A stretch of 64,000 nt of DNA from Guadua angustifolia (GCA_036346375.1 CM070517.1:12937161-13001160); one strand, 5' to 3'. Numbered from the stretch's first letter, positions 43,427-55,480 are shown. Program-made: numbers and translations. The notes: a model not told the origin generated them from the letters alone.

Positions 43427-44647
43427 TCATTTGAATGGCTTTTTCCTCAAAGCATCGGCCACCACATTGGCTTTTCGGGGTGATAATGAATCCCAGTTGT
43501 AATCCTTAATTAATTCCAACCACCTCCTCGCCTCATGTTCGAGATCCGATTGAGTAAATATATATTTAAGACTCTTATGGTCGGTGTACACCTCACATCT
43601 GTTTCCAATCAGATAGTGCCTCCATAACTTCAAAGCATGCACTACGGCTGCTAACTCCAAGTCATGTGTTGGGTAGTTCTCCTCATGCGGCCTCAAGCGC
43701 CTTGACGCATACGCAACGACCTTTCGCTCATGCATTAACACGCATCCTAGTCCTTGGCGCGATGCATCACAGTATATATCAAAACTCTGGCTTAAATCCG
43801 GAAGTACTAACACTGGTGCCGTTGTCAAGCGTTTCTTCAACTCCTGGAAACTCCGCTCACATTCCGGCGTCCATGCAAACTTCTTTTCCTTTTTCAACAA
43901 TTGCGTAAGAGGTCTCGTAATCGTTGAGAATCCTTCAATAAATCGGCGGTAATAACCGGCCATTCCAAGGAAACTACGGATTTGTGTCACCATTTTGGGT
44001 GGCTCCCGATGCAACACTGCTTCCACCTTACTTGGGTCAACTGCGACTCCTTCGGCGGTCACCACATGTCCAAGAAATTCCACCTTGTTCTTCCAGAAGT
44101 CACACTTGCTAAACTTAGCGAAAAGTTGCTGCTCTCTTAACTTCTCCAGAACTAGCTTCAGATGTTTGGCATGCTCTTCTCTCGTCTTGGAGTAGACTAA
44201 AATGTCATCTATGAATACAACAACGAACTTATCCAAGTATTCCATGAAAACCTTGTTCATCATGTTCATGAAATACGCAGGTGCATTTGTCAAACCGAAA
44301 GACATAACTGTGAACTCGTAGTGCCCATATCTTGACGAGAATGCGGTCTTCGGCACATCCTCCGACCGAATCTTCAGCTGGTGATATCCTGATCGTAGAT
44401 CAATTTTGGAGAAAACTCCAGCTCCTCTCAACTGATCAAATAGGTCATCGATCCTGGGTAGTGGGTACTTATTCTTTATAGTGACTTCATTCAGTGCCCG
44501 ATAATCCACACACATCCGGTAACTTCCGTCCTTCTTCTTGACAAACAGAACTGGTGCTCCCCATGGCGACGAACTAGGTCTAATAAATCCCTTATCCAAT
44601 AACTCCTCAATCTGCTTCTTCATTTCGACCAGCTCATCGGTTGACAT
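43427..44647 (-). CDS. Tekay reverse transcriptase and RNase H
   Basis: The 406-residue frame has the fingers block (IRPSSSPWGAPVLFVKKKDG), MCVDYRALN, FSKIDLRSGYHQ (first catalytic Asp), FGLTNAPAYF and VVVFIDDILVYSK, with F-I-D-D in the YxDD position as usual for gypsy. The connection (VRSFLGMAGYYRRFIEGFS equivalent) leads to RNase H with FDIYCDASRQGLGC, ELAAVVHALK and YTDHKSLKY (D-E-D). It ends NVVADALRKK, close to the usual domain end. It would copy element RNA into DNA. This is one of the best-preserved frames in the window; upstream, between 44650 and 44940, the protease-RT linker is broken. Confidence 0.92.
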   Translation of the reverse strand: MSTDELVEMKKQIEELLDKGFIRPSSSPWGAPVLFVKKKDGSYRMCVDYRALNEVTIKNKYPLPRIDDLFDQLRGAGVFSKIDLRSGYHQLKIRSEDVPKTAFSSRYGHYEFTVMSFGLTNAPAYFMNMMNKVFMEYLDKFVVVFIDDILVYSKTREEHAKHLKLVLEKLREQQLFAKFSKCDFWKNKVEFLGHVVTAEGVAVDPSKVEAVLHREPPKMVTQIRSFLGMAGYYRRFIEGFSTITRPLTQLLKKEKKFAWTPECERSFQELKKRLTTAPVLVLPDLSQSFDIYCDASRQGLGCVLMHERKVVAYASRRLRPHEENYPTHDLELAAVVHALKLWRHYLIGNRCEVYTDHKSLKYIFTQSDLEHEARRWLELIKDYNWDSLSPRKANVVADALRKKPFK

Positions 44648-44938
44648 CCGATAAGGTCTCTTAGCTATCGGGTCGTTCCGGTACTAACTCGATTACAAAC
44701 TCTATGTCCTGTCGCTCGTGGCATCGGGTAAATCCTCTGGAAATACATCCGGTATTCTCGACAACCTGGTACATCTTCTATCTTGACGGCCTTCACACTA
44801 TTGACCATCAACTGTCCATCCCGAATGGCGCTTGCTCGAAACTCTATTTTCCTCCCACAAGGACTCTCGTGATATGACTCTTAGTCCACGTCTAACACAA
44901 CCTTGTGCTTAGACAACCATCCATTCCCAAAATAACAT

Positions 44939-45223
44939 CTAGGTGCAGGTATCTAACACCACTAAGTTTGCTAGGAACTCTGTTCCATCTATAAACAACT
45001 TTACCCCGAACATCCTACATCGGATCGGAGTTACGATCCGGCGATGTACTAGCAATACATGCCTAAGGTTCACCACTTTCAATCCATTGTTCACAGCAAA
45101 AATTCGAGATATAAGCGAATGCGAGGCTCGAGAATCAAATAAAAGCTGTTGCAGTCTTGAGTTGACAAGTAACTTACCCGATCTGACGTCCGATGTATTA
45201 CACCTTTGCATCAGCGGTGACAT
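44939..45223 (-). pseudogene. Tekay protease remnant
   Basis: GKLLVNSRLQQLLFDSRASHSLIS is the retropepsin block, with DSR replacing DSG. The downstream SLISRIFAVNNGLKV and LVVLDTC parts are typical. The first half of the zinc knuckle upstream (45330-45365, HFANYCPKKGG) has lost its leading cysteines. Frames shift at both ends. Processing of the polyprotein would fail. Confidence 0.75.
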
Positions 45224-45399
45224 GATTGACTCTGCCTCTTACCACGATCGTGTGGCGGCTCAGTTGTGTAACTCCACGACTTGCTCTGGCGCGAGTGTCT
45301 TCGTTGGAGTAGTCCGAGGTTGAAGCGGCGGTGTCACTCCTCCTCCCTTCTTGGGACAATAATTGGCAAAGTGCTGGCTCGTTGCGAGACGTAACAACA

Positions 45400-46369
45400 T
45401 CTAATTGCCGATCTTTGGCTCCCATGGCTGCGTTCCCAAGCCGTGTCGGTGTTCGGAAATTCTGTCCGTGAGGTCTTGGTACGGTGGTGGCGTCGTCATC
45501 ACATTCCTTGGCTGGAATCTGAAGAAGCGATTTGGTGCAACCCTCAAGCAGCTGCGCTCCTGGCGTGCTCCTGTTTGTGCCATCCTGCGCTTCGGTTGTC
45601 CTCCAGCTCCTTGCACTTGTCCTCCAATATTAGCGCCTTGTTCACTAGCTCCTGAAAATCAGGAAAAGTGTGGGTTATGAGTCCCACCTGCAGTCCTAAA
45701 TTCAGTCCCTTCATGAATCGAGACTGCCTGGCCTTATCCATTGCTACATCCTCAGGTGCGTAGCGTGCCATCTGCGTGAACTTATTCAGATACTCAGACA
45801 CTGATTGATTGCCTGCTTGATGCCCTAAACTCCTCCTTTTTCAGCTCCATGATGCCTTCGGGCACATGGTACTGCTTGAAAAGCAATTATGAACTCCTCC
45901 CGGTGATGTCTGTGGGTGCTCATGAGCGCATGATAGTTTCCCACCATTCATTGCGGTTCCTTCAAGCTGATGAGAGGCATAGAGTACCCTCTCATTTCCT
46001 TCACACTGGGTAATGTGCAACTTTCTCTCTATCGTCCTTAGCCAATCATCTTCCTCCAATGGATTGGCATTCCCAGAAAATGTAGGCGGTCGTGTCCTCA
46101 TGAATTCCGACAGCCTCGAGTGTGGCCTCTGCCTGGGTTGACCTGGTTAACTTGGGCGGCGGCGGCTTGGGCGGTGACTGACTGCTGCATCTGCTGCATC
46201 ATGGCATGCGTGCTTGGGTCTCATGCAGCAATAAAGGCTCCAAAGTTACGCATATCAATTGGCGGTCTGGTTGAGGTCCTTGTCCTTCACCATCGATGTT
46301 TCGGTGGCGTGAACCACTCCCATTTCCTCCTTGGTTTCCACAGTGTTCACCATCTGCCGATTGCTCCAT
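45400..46369 (-). pseudogene. Tekay Gag pseudogene
   Basis: The likely start is ATG at 46369 (MEQSADGEHCGNQGGNG). The core continues in shifted frames: MRTRPPTFSGNANPLEEDDWLRTIERKLHITQC (46101 down), YASHQLEGTA, then SEYLNKFTQMARYAPEDVAMDKARQSRFMKGLNLGLQ (45800 down), and FPDFQELVNKALILEDKCKELE. This is the Retrotrans_gag domain, same family as 25531-26692 and 52544-53560. At least three frameshifts separate the pieces, around 46215, 45930 and 45820. Confidence 0.8.
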
Positions 46370-46444
46370 GGTTTAGAGACGAGAGGAAATAAGAATAGAC
46401 AAGTAATGGAATACTTTATCTTGGGGACAAAGGTGTAACACAAA

Positions 46445-47645
46445 ATCTAACTTTATTACTTTATTAATATCAAGGTATGGTTGCTCACAATGCCTATGGG
46501 CCATGCAACACATACCGATCACTCACAAGCATGAAAGAAGCCGTCGAACTAACACTCTGAGTCAAACGCCTCTAAGGGTGACTCTTATTCCAAGACGCGA
46601 CTCGTCGCAGAGTCTCAACTGCTAACCCTAACGCTCACTCCTCGAGCCAACCCCCACCGAACTCCTGGTGGATACAGAATGGGTGTCTTTGGTCTTTGGT
46701 ACAAACCTATCCCAACGATCCTCCATTGGATCGCCTCCTGCCTGAGCTCAACCTCCATTGGTTCTGCTTGACCTCCACGGGCTCGGGCTTCACTTCCACT
46801 TGCTCAGGACTTCACTTCCAGGCTCGACTTCACTTCCACTGGCTCGCCTCTGGCTGCGGCTCTGCTTGTGGCTCCTCCGGGTCTGGGTCGTGTAGCTCCA
46901 GCACAGCTCGGCTCTGGTCCGTGCAATGTCTCCAGCTCCCAATCCTCTGGATAGAGTGGGCCAAGTATTCACAAGTCACAGCAGATCGCCCTCGCTTTGC
47001 GTGAACTAAATCACGAGACCTCTGCAGCTCTGAACCGTCTCGTCGATAGTATCCTCTTGGCGATGACATAACTCGCGCCGGAGTGAGTGATCGTGGCATC
47101 CTCCTCCTCTATGGGCTCTCGGTTGTAGCGAGTGTCTCTGCGTGGGTGGTGACGAAACACTGTGCCATCCAACTCCCTGGGGTAGGTGCGAGCAATCTGC
47201 CTCATCGCCAGACGCGATGTCTCCTGAATCCCAGCATCAAATGACAACCTCCTGGCTGTGTGCGGATGGGGCGACTCGCCCTCGCACTATCCCTAGCGTG
47301 AACCGTGATAGTGACATCGAGGCAATATCGATCTGCCCGATCTCTGATAGTCCCCAGTAGATCGGCTGTCATATCCTCCAAGCTGCTGCATCATCGCCAA
47401 AGCTCATGGCGTACCCTCGATCGCGCACCAAAAGTGGATCATCCTCATCGCCAAAGGACACTCACGTGAAACTCAGAATTTTTTTAAAACAAAGCGAATA
47501 TGTGTTGAATTCAGCAAGGGGTATGAAAGAAGAGAAGGGGTAAGTCGAGATTGCATTATCATCTTGGCACATTTTAGCTTTTTAGAAAATAGTTTTATCC
47601 TCACTTCGACCATTCTAACTAAGGGCCAGTCCTACAGTCAGTATG
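46445..47645 (-). other. 5' leader of minus-strand Tekay element
   Basis: This is the untranslated region between the primer site and gag. Frames such as 46696-47004 and 47011-47247 exist on both strands, but none matches the pre-gag ORF seen at 16705 or 24515, and I see no recognisable protein. A CTGCTC/GGCTCG repeat-like stretch lies at 46760-46870. Confidence 0.5.
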
Positions 47646-47657
47646 GCTCTGATACCA
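47646..47657 (-). promoter_or_regulatory. Primer binding site of minus-strand Tekay element
   Basis: The minus strand reads TGGTATCAGAGC, an exact Met-tRNA primer site, four bases inside the LTR end at 47662. Confidence 0.93.
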
Positions 47658-47661
47658 CCTC

Positions 47662-50654
47662 TGTCGGGACCCGGATTTGCAAATCCGGACCCTCTGTGTA
47701 TTCAGCACTAGTCCAGGATCACGCTAGTGCACACAGTCTCAACATTAGTACATATCACAGTCATAACCAACGAAATAATAAGTACTTTGATTAAATACTC
47801 AAACGAGTTGTTCGACCTTATGGTCAAGTTACAAAGATCGCCTCATGAAGCGAAGACTTATTATAAAATCAATTGCGGCGGAAAGAAAAAATAAACTCGT
47901 GGCGCCAACCAATTTGCCACGAACAATCCGATTGGGCTCGCTCCTAGTTTGTCGGCTCCTCGATACTCCTCCTCTGAAAGAGGTTTGCTTCTTCTTCAAG
48001 CTGAAGTTGTGTTGTTGTGGGGTGAGTACTTTGAGCACTCGACAAGTCATGCATGAATGCAATGCTAATATACTATATGCATGGCTTAGTACAAAGGATA
48101 GGTTATGGCTCATGTGCGATTACAACATTTCAAATAAGCGATAATAGATTGCAAAGTAGTAAAAGCAATAGTAGGAATAATAGCTTTCACAAACATTTCA
48201 ATACGTAAATCATTTTTCCATCCTAAGTCCAGTTCATCATTACCAACCCAAGCATTTTCCATAAACAAGTCAATTTCATGAAAATCTAACCCTTGATCAG
48301 TAATCATAGAAGCGATGCTCAATACCGTGAAACACGGCTATTGAATAGGTTGTACACTCTGCGAGGTTATACACTTTACCCACAAGATCGGTCAAATACC
48401 ACCAAGGCAAATAACCGTAACAAAGCCTTTCCAAAGTTCCATCTAAACTTCGATCTTGCCGCTAAGGTTTCAACCTTTGGAGGGATGGTTACCACACCGG
48501 GGGCCCCCTCTTGCGCCATGTGAGTTCTCATTCCTCTTCTCGGGCCTCACACCACCACAGCAGTACCAAAGAATAGATTTCCCGGTTTACTTAGCTAAGC
48601 CCGTCCCATTACGGGGCTTGTGGTTGTATGAAAGACTCGGTTCAAATGCTCATAGGTTAAGTCCTTAGTTGGCCGAGGCAAGACTAACCAAGTGTGATCT
48701 CAATTATCCAAAACCAATAAGAAAAACCAAATCGACCGCCCGATTACCACTCTTGGCCCACGAAACAATCTTGCCATTTGCCCAGTCTAAATCATTTTCC
48801 CACGGTTCTTTACCATTGCACCACGTGCCATCATCAACTCAATAACACATGTCTCATTCACAAAGCATGTTCAATATCTCATTAAGTCAGTATTCACTTT
48901 GGTATTCCAAAATCATGAAATGTCCACGTGGCAGGGTTGCATACTACTTCGGTCTACTCAACCCATGTTGGCAAATTATAAAAGTCCAACTATTAATCCA
49001 TATCCTAGGGTGACAAAAGATTCATGGCCTACAATTGTATATGACAAGGTGGCATATAGCAACTTAGGCATTTAACTAATCCCAAAACTTATTCAAAATC
49101 ATTTCTATCAAATTAGCATGCAATAGTTTTAATCAAAATAATTTGCTCTAATAGGTCCAACATGATCAAACACAACTTGCCTTCAAAAAGTGTTGGTTCT
49201 GGTTCCTGAGCTTGCTCCTGGGTCAGAACCTCTCCCTCGAAACCGTCGGGGACTTCAACGTCTACGCGTAACGTATACACAAAACAATAAAATAAATAAA
49301 CAGTAGACAAACAGTGCTCAAAAATTCAAATAAAATTCATAAACAGAAAGATCACAATTTTACAAATTTATAGAAATTGGAATCACTCAAATCGGAGTTA
49401 AAACATAAAAGTTATAAGCGTTTGAAGTTTCAAAATATATTTAAAATCAATATACCGAATTAAATAAATATTTTCTTTTTAGGAAAATTAATTATTAAGT
49501 CATCTGTGACCGTGTAGCCACCACGTAAGCGACACGCGGCCTTCTTGGCGTCGTACCGACCGCTCCGTCTTGGCGTCGGCATAGCGTCATCATTGACTCA
49601 GCGACAGGTGGGACCCACCGTGGCGTCGACTGGCGTCACCGGTCGATCTTGGCGACATGCGGGCCCGTCTTTGTCGGCGACTCATGCGCCTGATCGCGGC
49701 GTGGTGCGGCCCGACACAGGGTCGCCTTGTCGGCGTCCGTGCACGATGAGCGGCGGCGTGGCTCTCTGGTACGCCTCGGTTGCATCTAACGGTGGAGATT
49801 AGAAGATGGGGTTCTTTGTTTTCAAGGCGGCGTGGCGAATCGAGGTCGTTGATGCTCGTCGAGCGGTTTGTGGGAACTTCGGCGCGGCGGCGATGGCGTG
49901 ATGGCGAGGTCTCGCCGGAGGCGGAGGAAGACGGCGTGGCGTGGCGTTCCGTGCTTCTCGGCGGCGAAAAGTAGCCCTCGGCGGCGGAGCGTGAGAACTC
50001 CAAGGACCAACGGCGGCGGCGGAGGTCACCGGCGATGGCGAGCGGCTCGAGAAGTGCGGAGGATGATCTCGGGACTTGGCGAGCTCGTGCGGCGGCGGCG
50101 GCGTCTCGGCGATGAGAAGTGTCTGGAGGAGTGCGGCGTGAGTGAGGATCACGACACGGGTGGCGGCGCCTTAAATAGTGCCCTCGGCGTCCGGAAAATG
50201 GCGAAAAAGGCCCTTGCACTGGCGGCAACGGCGAATCCGACGGAAAATCGGGTTGGGTGGCGTGGCGCGATGAGAGCCGTCGGATGAAGATCGAGCGGCT
50301 GGCGCGTTAGGGTTTTTCGGGCGGGCCGCACGATACTCGACCAAGATCTTGTTCATCGTGATTTTTAATTCTTTTTCGATTAAAACAATTCCGAAATAAA
50401 ATAATTTATTTGGGGCATTAAAAATATCGAAAAATTCTGGAAAAATTCTCATAAATATTTTAGGACATTTGTGACTCAAATAAAATATTTTCAGCAAAAT
50501 TTTATTTTAACTTTTCTAATATTTAATTGATTTGATAAATGGTTTAATTCAAAATAAATTCAAATAATTCCAAATAAATCCAATAAATTCCAGAAATTCC
50601 CAAAAATTCAAAATACCATTTAAATGCAAGAAAAGCAAAAATTGGGGTGTTACA
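47662..50654 (-). mobile_element. 5' LTR of minus-strand Tekay element
   Basis: TG...CA borders (minus strand TGTAACACCCC to GGGTCCCGACA), 2993 bp, collinear with the 3' LTR at 38830-41849. Differences are mostly one- to three-base indels and local scrambles, often at CAG or CTG. The family core lies at 48334-48388. Confidence 0.93.
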
Positions 50655-51911
50655 ATCTTGACCTAATGAGATATGGAATTGTGGTCGTCGACCACTGTTG
50701 TAAAACTTGTTGTACCATGGTAGGGAATGCCATTGGTCTTGGTTGAACAAAATGTTTTCCCTCGGGCAAGTGATCGTGCAGTAAAGGGGGTGCTATCTGG
50801 CACATTGGGATGTGGTTGTCTTGCTTGAGATGATTTAAGGACTTAATCTTGTGCGCCATTGAACTGGGCCTAACAGGTGCAACCACAAGTGCGGTATGGG
50901 ACAGACCTAGTCGATTAATTTGCAATGTTTAGTCTTGAGTCTTGCCAAATGTTTGTGTGGGTTCGGGTTGTGCGGGTAGATTCACATGGCTCAAGAGGGG
51001 CCCGAGGGGCGAAACCTTAGAGGGCGATACCAAGTTTAGGCGTGCATTCTAAAGACTTTGTCATGATATCTCTGCGACACACCAAAGGAAGTGTGTTAAT
51101 ATCGATTGCACTAAGAGTTGTTCATGTCTTGTGGGTAAAGCCGTATGCAACCTCTGCAGAGTGTCAAACTATTGAATAAGCCGTGTCCGCGGTCATGGAC
51201 AAGCAAGGAATTTCACACGGGGTATAGAGTGTTTTCTTGAAATGTGGAATTGTTGGAATGGGAGCAGGGAGTTCACCGTTGTTTTGTTGTCTAAAGCTAT
51301 CTTGTTGAATTGTGTGGTTGATACTTGTTTGAATGGCGTGGGGTGATGCCTCGCCATTACATTCATGTTGTCTACCATTGATTTACCAGATTATTTATTA
51401 TTGATTTATCAATCTGCTTTCAATCTATTTATTGTATTTAAATTCAAGTTATTGCTTTACGCAAATGAGCCATATGACTATTCTTTGACAAGCCGTGCAT
51501 AAATATATTGCATCATTTCCCTCTGCTTGTTGAGTGCGTGTTGTACTCACGGCTTTATGCCCATGTTGTTTAGTTCTTGAGGAAGAACCAGGGAATGAAT
51601 ATCAAGAGGAGAATACTATGAAGACTCGTGGACTAGGAAGGCGTTCCCGAACATTGCTGTGGCATGTCGAATGGCCTAACGTTTTTATATTTCATTTACC
51701 ATGATTTCACTTGTTTCTTAAGCCAAGAGGCTTTGGTGTATGAACATTGACCATAAGGTCGTTTGCTTTATTCAATAATAATTTGCTTCTTCTTAGTTAT
51801 TTGATGTATGGAATGATATGTCATCTATGTTTCCCTTGTGTGCACTAAGCGTGATCTGGACTAGTCACGGTATACCTGAGAGGGTTTCGGTTGCATATCT
51901 GGGTCCCAACA
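50655..51911 (+). mobile_element. 5' LTR of plus-strand Tekay element, part 2
   Basis: It begins with the second ATCTT (50655-50659) and continues GACCTAATGAGAT, as in the intact 3' LTR at 59177. It ends GGGTCCCAACA at 51911. It carries the family core (51126-51184). The frames on the minus strand at 50544-50925 are not genes. Confidence 0.9.
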
Positions 51912-51915
51912 GAGA

Positions 51916-51928
51916 TGGTATCGAGCCA
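51916..51928 (+). promoter_or_regulatory. Primer binding site of plus-strand Tekay element
   Basis: TGGTATCGAGCC, one base short of TGGTATCAGAGCC, a few bases after the LTR end. The missing base is the A of a CAG. Confidence 0.8.
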
Positions 51929-52543
51929 TATCATTCGTAGGTCGCTCTCTTAGTTAGCATGGTCTTCAAAATTATTTTCTAAATCAAATCAACAAATTGG
52001 TATTTAATAGTTTCTCTTTCTCATCTTATTCCTAGGTTCCTACTCCTCATCTTTGCTGAAACATTGCTTTGAAATTTACGTTGATCTTATCTCATGAAAC
52101 ATCTCAAAGCCATGGATCTTCTGCAAGGAATCAATTCAAGGGAAGTGATGATCAAGCCGTCGAAGATTATGTCCGAGAGTATGTCCGAGAAGACTACCAT
52201 ATAACATAGGTTTGTGGCGCTTTGTGGTGTCTGAGCATGCCATTTCCTTTTGGTTTGGTTACGTTTAGTCTGCGTATACTAGGATTTTATTGCTTGTGTG
52301 CCAGGTATGTTGTACACTTGCCTCCAGCATGGTGTTACAACCATACCTTAGTTGGAAGCTTTTATTGCATCTTTATCTTGTAGCCTTTTCGGCTATGTCT
52401 TTGGTTGGCCTTTGTTACGGGGTATTACCTTCTCCCTAGATGACCTTACCACTTGTCTATTGCTTTTTCCCTTACCTATTAAACCCTTGTCTTTGTGTCA
52501 TGAGATGGTTGACACTGCGTTACGGTCTTGGTCGCGATTAGCG
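51929..52543 (+). other. 5' leader of plus-strand Tekay element
   Basis: Leader between primer site and gag. A frame opens at 52352 and runs into gag in register, but its first 64 residues show no similarity to Gag. The pre-gag acidic ORF of the two older copies is absent here. Confidence 0.55.
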
Positions 52544-53660
52544 ATGGATGCCAATGCTAATGCCAACCCACCTCCGCCACCTCCTATAGTGACGGATCAG
52601 AACATGGGACACTTTCTAGCAGCGCAGACCCAACTCATGAATGCAATGATGCAGAATATGAACAATATGATGAATCAACAGAACAGATCTGCAGTTGCTC
52701 TAGCCAACTTGTTAAACCAGCAGAATCAAGCTGCTGCTTCTTTATTCTTCTGCACCTCCCCAGGCTCGTCCGCAGTCCAAGCTGGCAGAATTTATGAGGA
52801 CTCGTCCGCCTACCTTCTCCAACTCTTCAGAACCCTTGGACGCGGATGATTGGATTCGCTCCATTGAGAAGAAGCTTGCAATTGCTTAGTGTACCGATCA
52901 TGAGAAAGTTCTGTACGCCACTCATCAGTTAGAGGGCACCGCCACGGAATGGTGGGAAAACTACATTGCTGCCCATGATGACCCCGAGACCATCACTTGG
53001 GCAGAGTTTTCAGCTGCTTTCCGCCACTCCCATATCCCTGATGGAAAGGTGGAGATGAAGAAGAATGAGTTCAGGGAGCTCAAGCAAGAAGGGATGATAG
53101 TAAGTGAATACCTCAATAAGTTCACTCAACTTACTCGCTACGCTCCAGAAGATGTAGCTACAGATGATGCACGCCAGAAGAAGTTCAAGCGTGGGCTCAA
53201 CCCAGGATTAAAGGTGCAAGTCATTGGAAGCGACTATCTGATTTCCAGACTTAGTGGACAAAGCTATGCTCATTGAAGAATCTCGTCGTGAGTTGGAAGA
53301 ATCCATAAGAGGAAAATGATGCAGCATGGAGCTCATCGAGAATCATCATGAGAGCGGGACCAATGCTCGGCTGACACCGCTCGTTTCACTCCTCCATCGG
53401 CATTGGGACACTGCACGGCGCCTCGCCAAGCTCCTTCAGGCAACCCCAACTTCGACATCAACAGTAATCCGCCTCAGAGGACCAGTAATCCAGCTGCGGG
53501 AGTCATTTGTTTCAGCTGCAATGAGCGTGGTCATTATGCAAATAGTTGCCCCAGGAAGCAAGCTGTGACGCCCGTTCGTTTCAACCTGGGATCGACACCA
53601 GCCAGAACCCCGCACGGGGAGGCGGGGCGTGGGCGTCTCGAGTCCAAATCAAGCTACTAG
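52544..53660 (+). pseudogene. Tekay Gag pseudogene
   Basis: From ATG 52544: MDANANANPPPPPPIVTDQN, Gln/Asn/Met-rich helix (MNAMMQNMNNMMNQQN), then after a shift near 52745 the gag core (FMRTRPPTFSNSSEPLDADDWIRSIEKKL). A TAG at 52887 interrupts. The frame from 53049 gives KKNEFRELKQEGMIVSEYLN and YAPEDVATDDARQKKFKRGLNPGL, with a shift at about 53235. An intact CCHC knuckle, CFSCNERGHYANSC, lies near 53508-53550. Gag would form particles; four breaks prevent this as written. Confidence 0.85.
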
Positions 53661-53669
53661 GACTCCACC

Positions 53670-54180
53670 GCCTATTGGAAGAGGCCGTGTGAATCATATT
53701 ACCATTGAGGATGCTCAGGCTGCACCAGACGTCATACTTGGTAAGCTCCTAGTCAACTCAGCATCTGCCATAGTTTTATTTGATTTTGGAGCTACGCATT
53801 TGTTTGTTTCTCGGAGTTTTGCTGCAAATCATCAGTTAAAAACAATGCCTCTTAAAATTTGTTTTATTGGTGCAATCACCGGTTCGGTTGAGTACGAACC
53901 AAGGCTGCCCCAGTTAAGATATTAATTGGAGGGTAGAATTCTAATAACCTCATTGTCCTAGACACCAAGTCCTTAGATGTGATTCTAGGAATGGATTGGC
54001 TCTCCAAAAACCAAGCAGTTTTGGATTGTGGAAACAGAGAGATCACATTAACCAGTCCAGACGGAACCAAGTTAAAACTTCAAGCTGCTGCTGATCAGTC
54101 CAAAGAGATAAAGGTTTGTAGTGCCAAAGGAATAAGTTTGGAAGATGTGCCAATCGCTAGAGATTTTCTGATGTGTTTCG
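53670..54180 (+). pseudogene. Tekay protease remnant
   Basis: GRVNHITIEDAQ leads into VILGKLLVNSASAIVLFDFGATHLFVSRSFA; the catalytic triplet is DFG instead of DSG. After a shift near 53915, LDVILGMDWLSKNQAVLDC is the usual end of the domain. An RT linker (from about 54185) follows, also shifted. Confidence 0.8.
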
Positions 54181-55480
54181 GATGAGTTGCGGAATGCCAC
54201 GGATAGAGATATAGAGTTCTTGATTGAGTTAGTTCTGGAACATACCCATTTGCAAGAGACCGTACATGATGCTGCTAATGAGTTAGCCAAAGTAAAGAGC
54301 AGATCAAAGAGTTACAAGATCGGGGTTTTGTGAGACCAAGTTCTTCGCCATGGGGAGCCCCAGTTCTTCTAGTAGAAAAGAAGGATGGAACTCAGAGGAT
54401 GTGTGTGGATTATCGTGCTCTCAATGAAGTCACCATTAAGAATAAGTATCCTCTGCCAAGAATTGATGATTTGTTTGACCAACTTCAAGGAGCAGGAGTG
54501 TTCTCAAAAATTGACTTGAGGTTAGGTTACCATCAGATGAAGATTCGTAAAGAGGATATCCCCAAAACAGCTTTCGTGACTCGGTATGGACAGTATGAGT
54601 ATACCGTGATGTCTTTTGGTTTGACCAATGCCCCTGCCTATTTCATGACCCTGAAGAATAAGGTATTTATGGAATATCTAGACAAGTTTGTTGTTGTTTT
54701 TATTGATGACATTTTGGTCTACTCCAAGAGTGTGGAAGAACATGAGGATCACTTGCGAAAAGTATTGACAAAGCTAAGAGAACATCAACTCTATGCTAAG
54801 TTCAGTAAATGTGAGTTTTGGATGAAGGAAGTCGCTTTCCTAGGTCATGTCATATCACCAAAGAATCATTTGTTGACCACAGGTAAAGTCGAGATGTGCT
54901 CAATTAGGAGTCACCCAAAGCGGTAACCCAAGTCAGAAGTTTTCTTGGAATGGCGGGATATTATCGCCATTTCATAGAAGGTTTTTCCCGAAAAGCTAGG
55001 CCGCTCACTCAGCTTTTGAAAAAGGAGAAGAAATTTGCTTGGACATCAGAGTGTGAGCGGAGTTTTCAAGAGCTAAAGAAGTGTTTGACAACTACCCCAG
55101 TGCTCATTTTGCCAGATATCAGGAAGGATTTTGAGATATTCTGTGATGCATCCCGACAAGGACTCGGTTGTGTGCTGATGTAAGATAAGAAGGTTGTGGC
55201 ATATGCTTCGCGTCAATTAAGGCCACACGAAGTCAACTATCCGATCCATGATTTGGAATTGGTGTAGTAGTGCATGCTTTAAAGATTTGGCGCCATTATC
55301 TCATTGGTAATCGCCGTGAGATTTATCTGGATCACAAGAGCCTGAAGTACATTTTTACTCAATCTGATCTCAATATGAGGCAAAGAAGATGGTTAGAGTT
55401 GATCAAGGATTATGACATTGGTATTCATTATCATCCGAGCAAAGCCAGCGTCGTAGCGGATGCTTTAAGCGAAAGAGTTC
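54181..55480 (+). pseudogene. Tekay reverse transcriptase and RNase H, broken
   Basis: The best frame, 54330-54926, has RPSSSPWGAPVLLVEKKDG, MCVDYRALN, FSKIDLRLGYHQM, FGLTNAPAYF and VVVFIDDILVYSK (F-I-D-D). It breaks near 54880 (a local sequence change before the connection), resumes at 54950 (MAGYYRHFIEGFS) and continues into RNase H (FEIFCDASRQGLGC). A TAA at 55181 and a missing base near 55262 interrupt, after which ALKIWRHYLIGNRREIYLDHKSLKY follows. Catalytic residues are all present, so the breaks, not the active site, inactivate it. Confidence 0.88.

Larger units (their letters stand above)
38830..50654 (-). mobile_element. Complete minus-strand Tekay-type chromovirus, 11.8 kb
   Basis: The element has two LTRs (38830-41849 and 47662-50654), a primer site, gag, protease, reverse transcriptase-RNase H, integrase with chromodomain, a polypurine tract and a perfect 5-bp target duplication. 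Structural completeness is good but gag and protease are broken, so it is not autonomous as written. It lies in the 5' LTR of another Tekay element of opposite orientation. Confidence 0.93.

Noticed and set aside
47646..47657. Met-tRNA-like sequence considered as part of a tRNA gene
   Set aside because: Only the 3'-end complement is present and it lies against an LTR; it is a primer binding site, as at 2342, 24301, 30650 and 51916.
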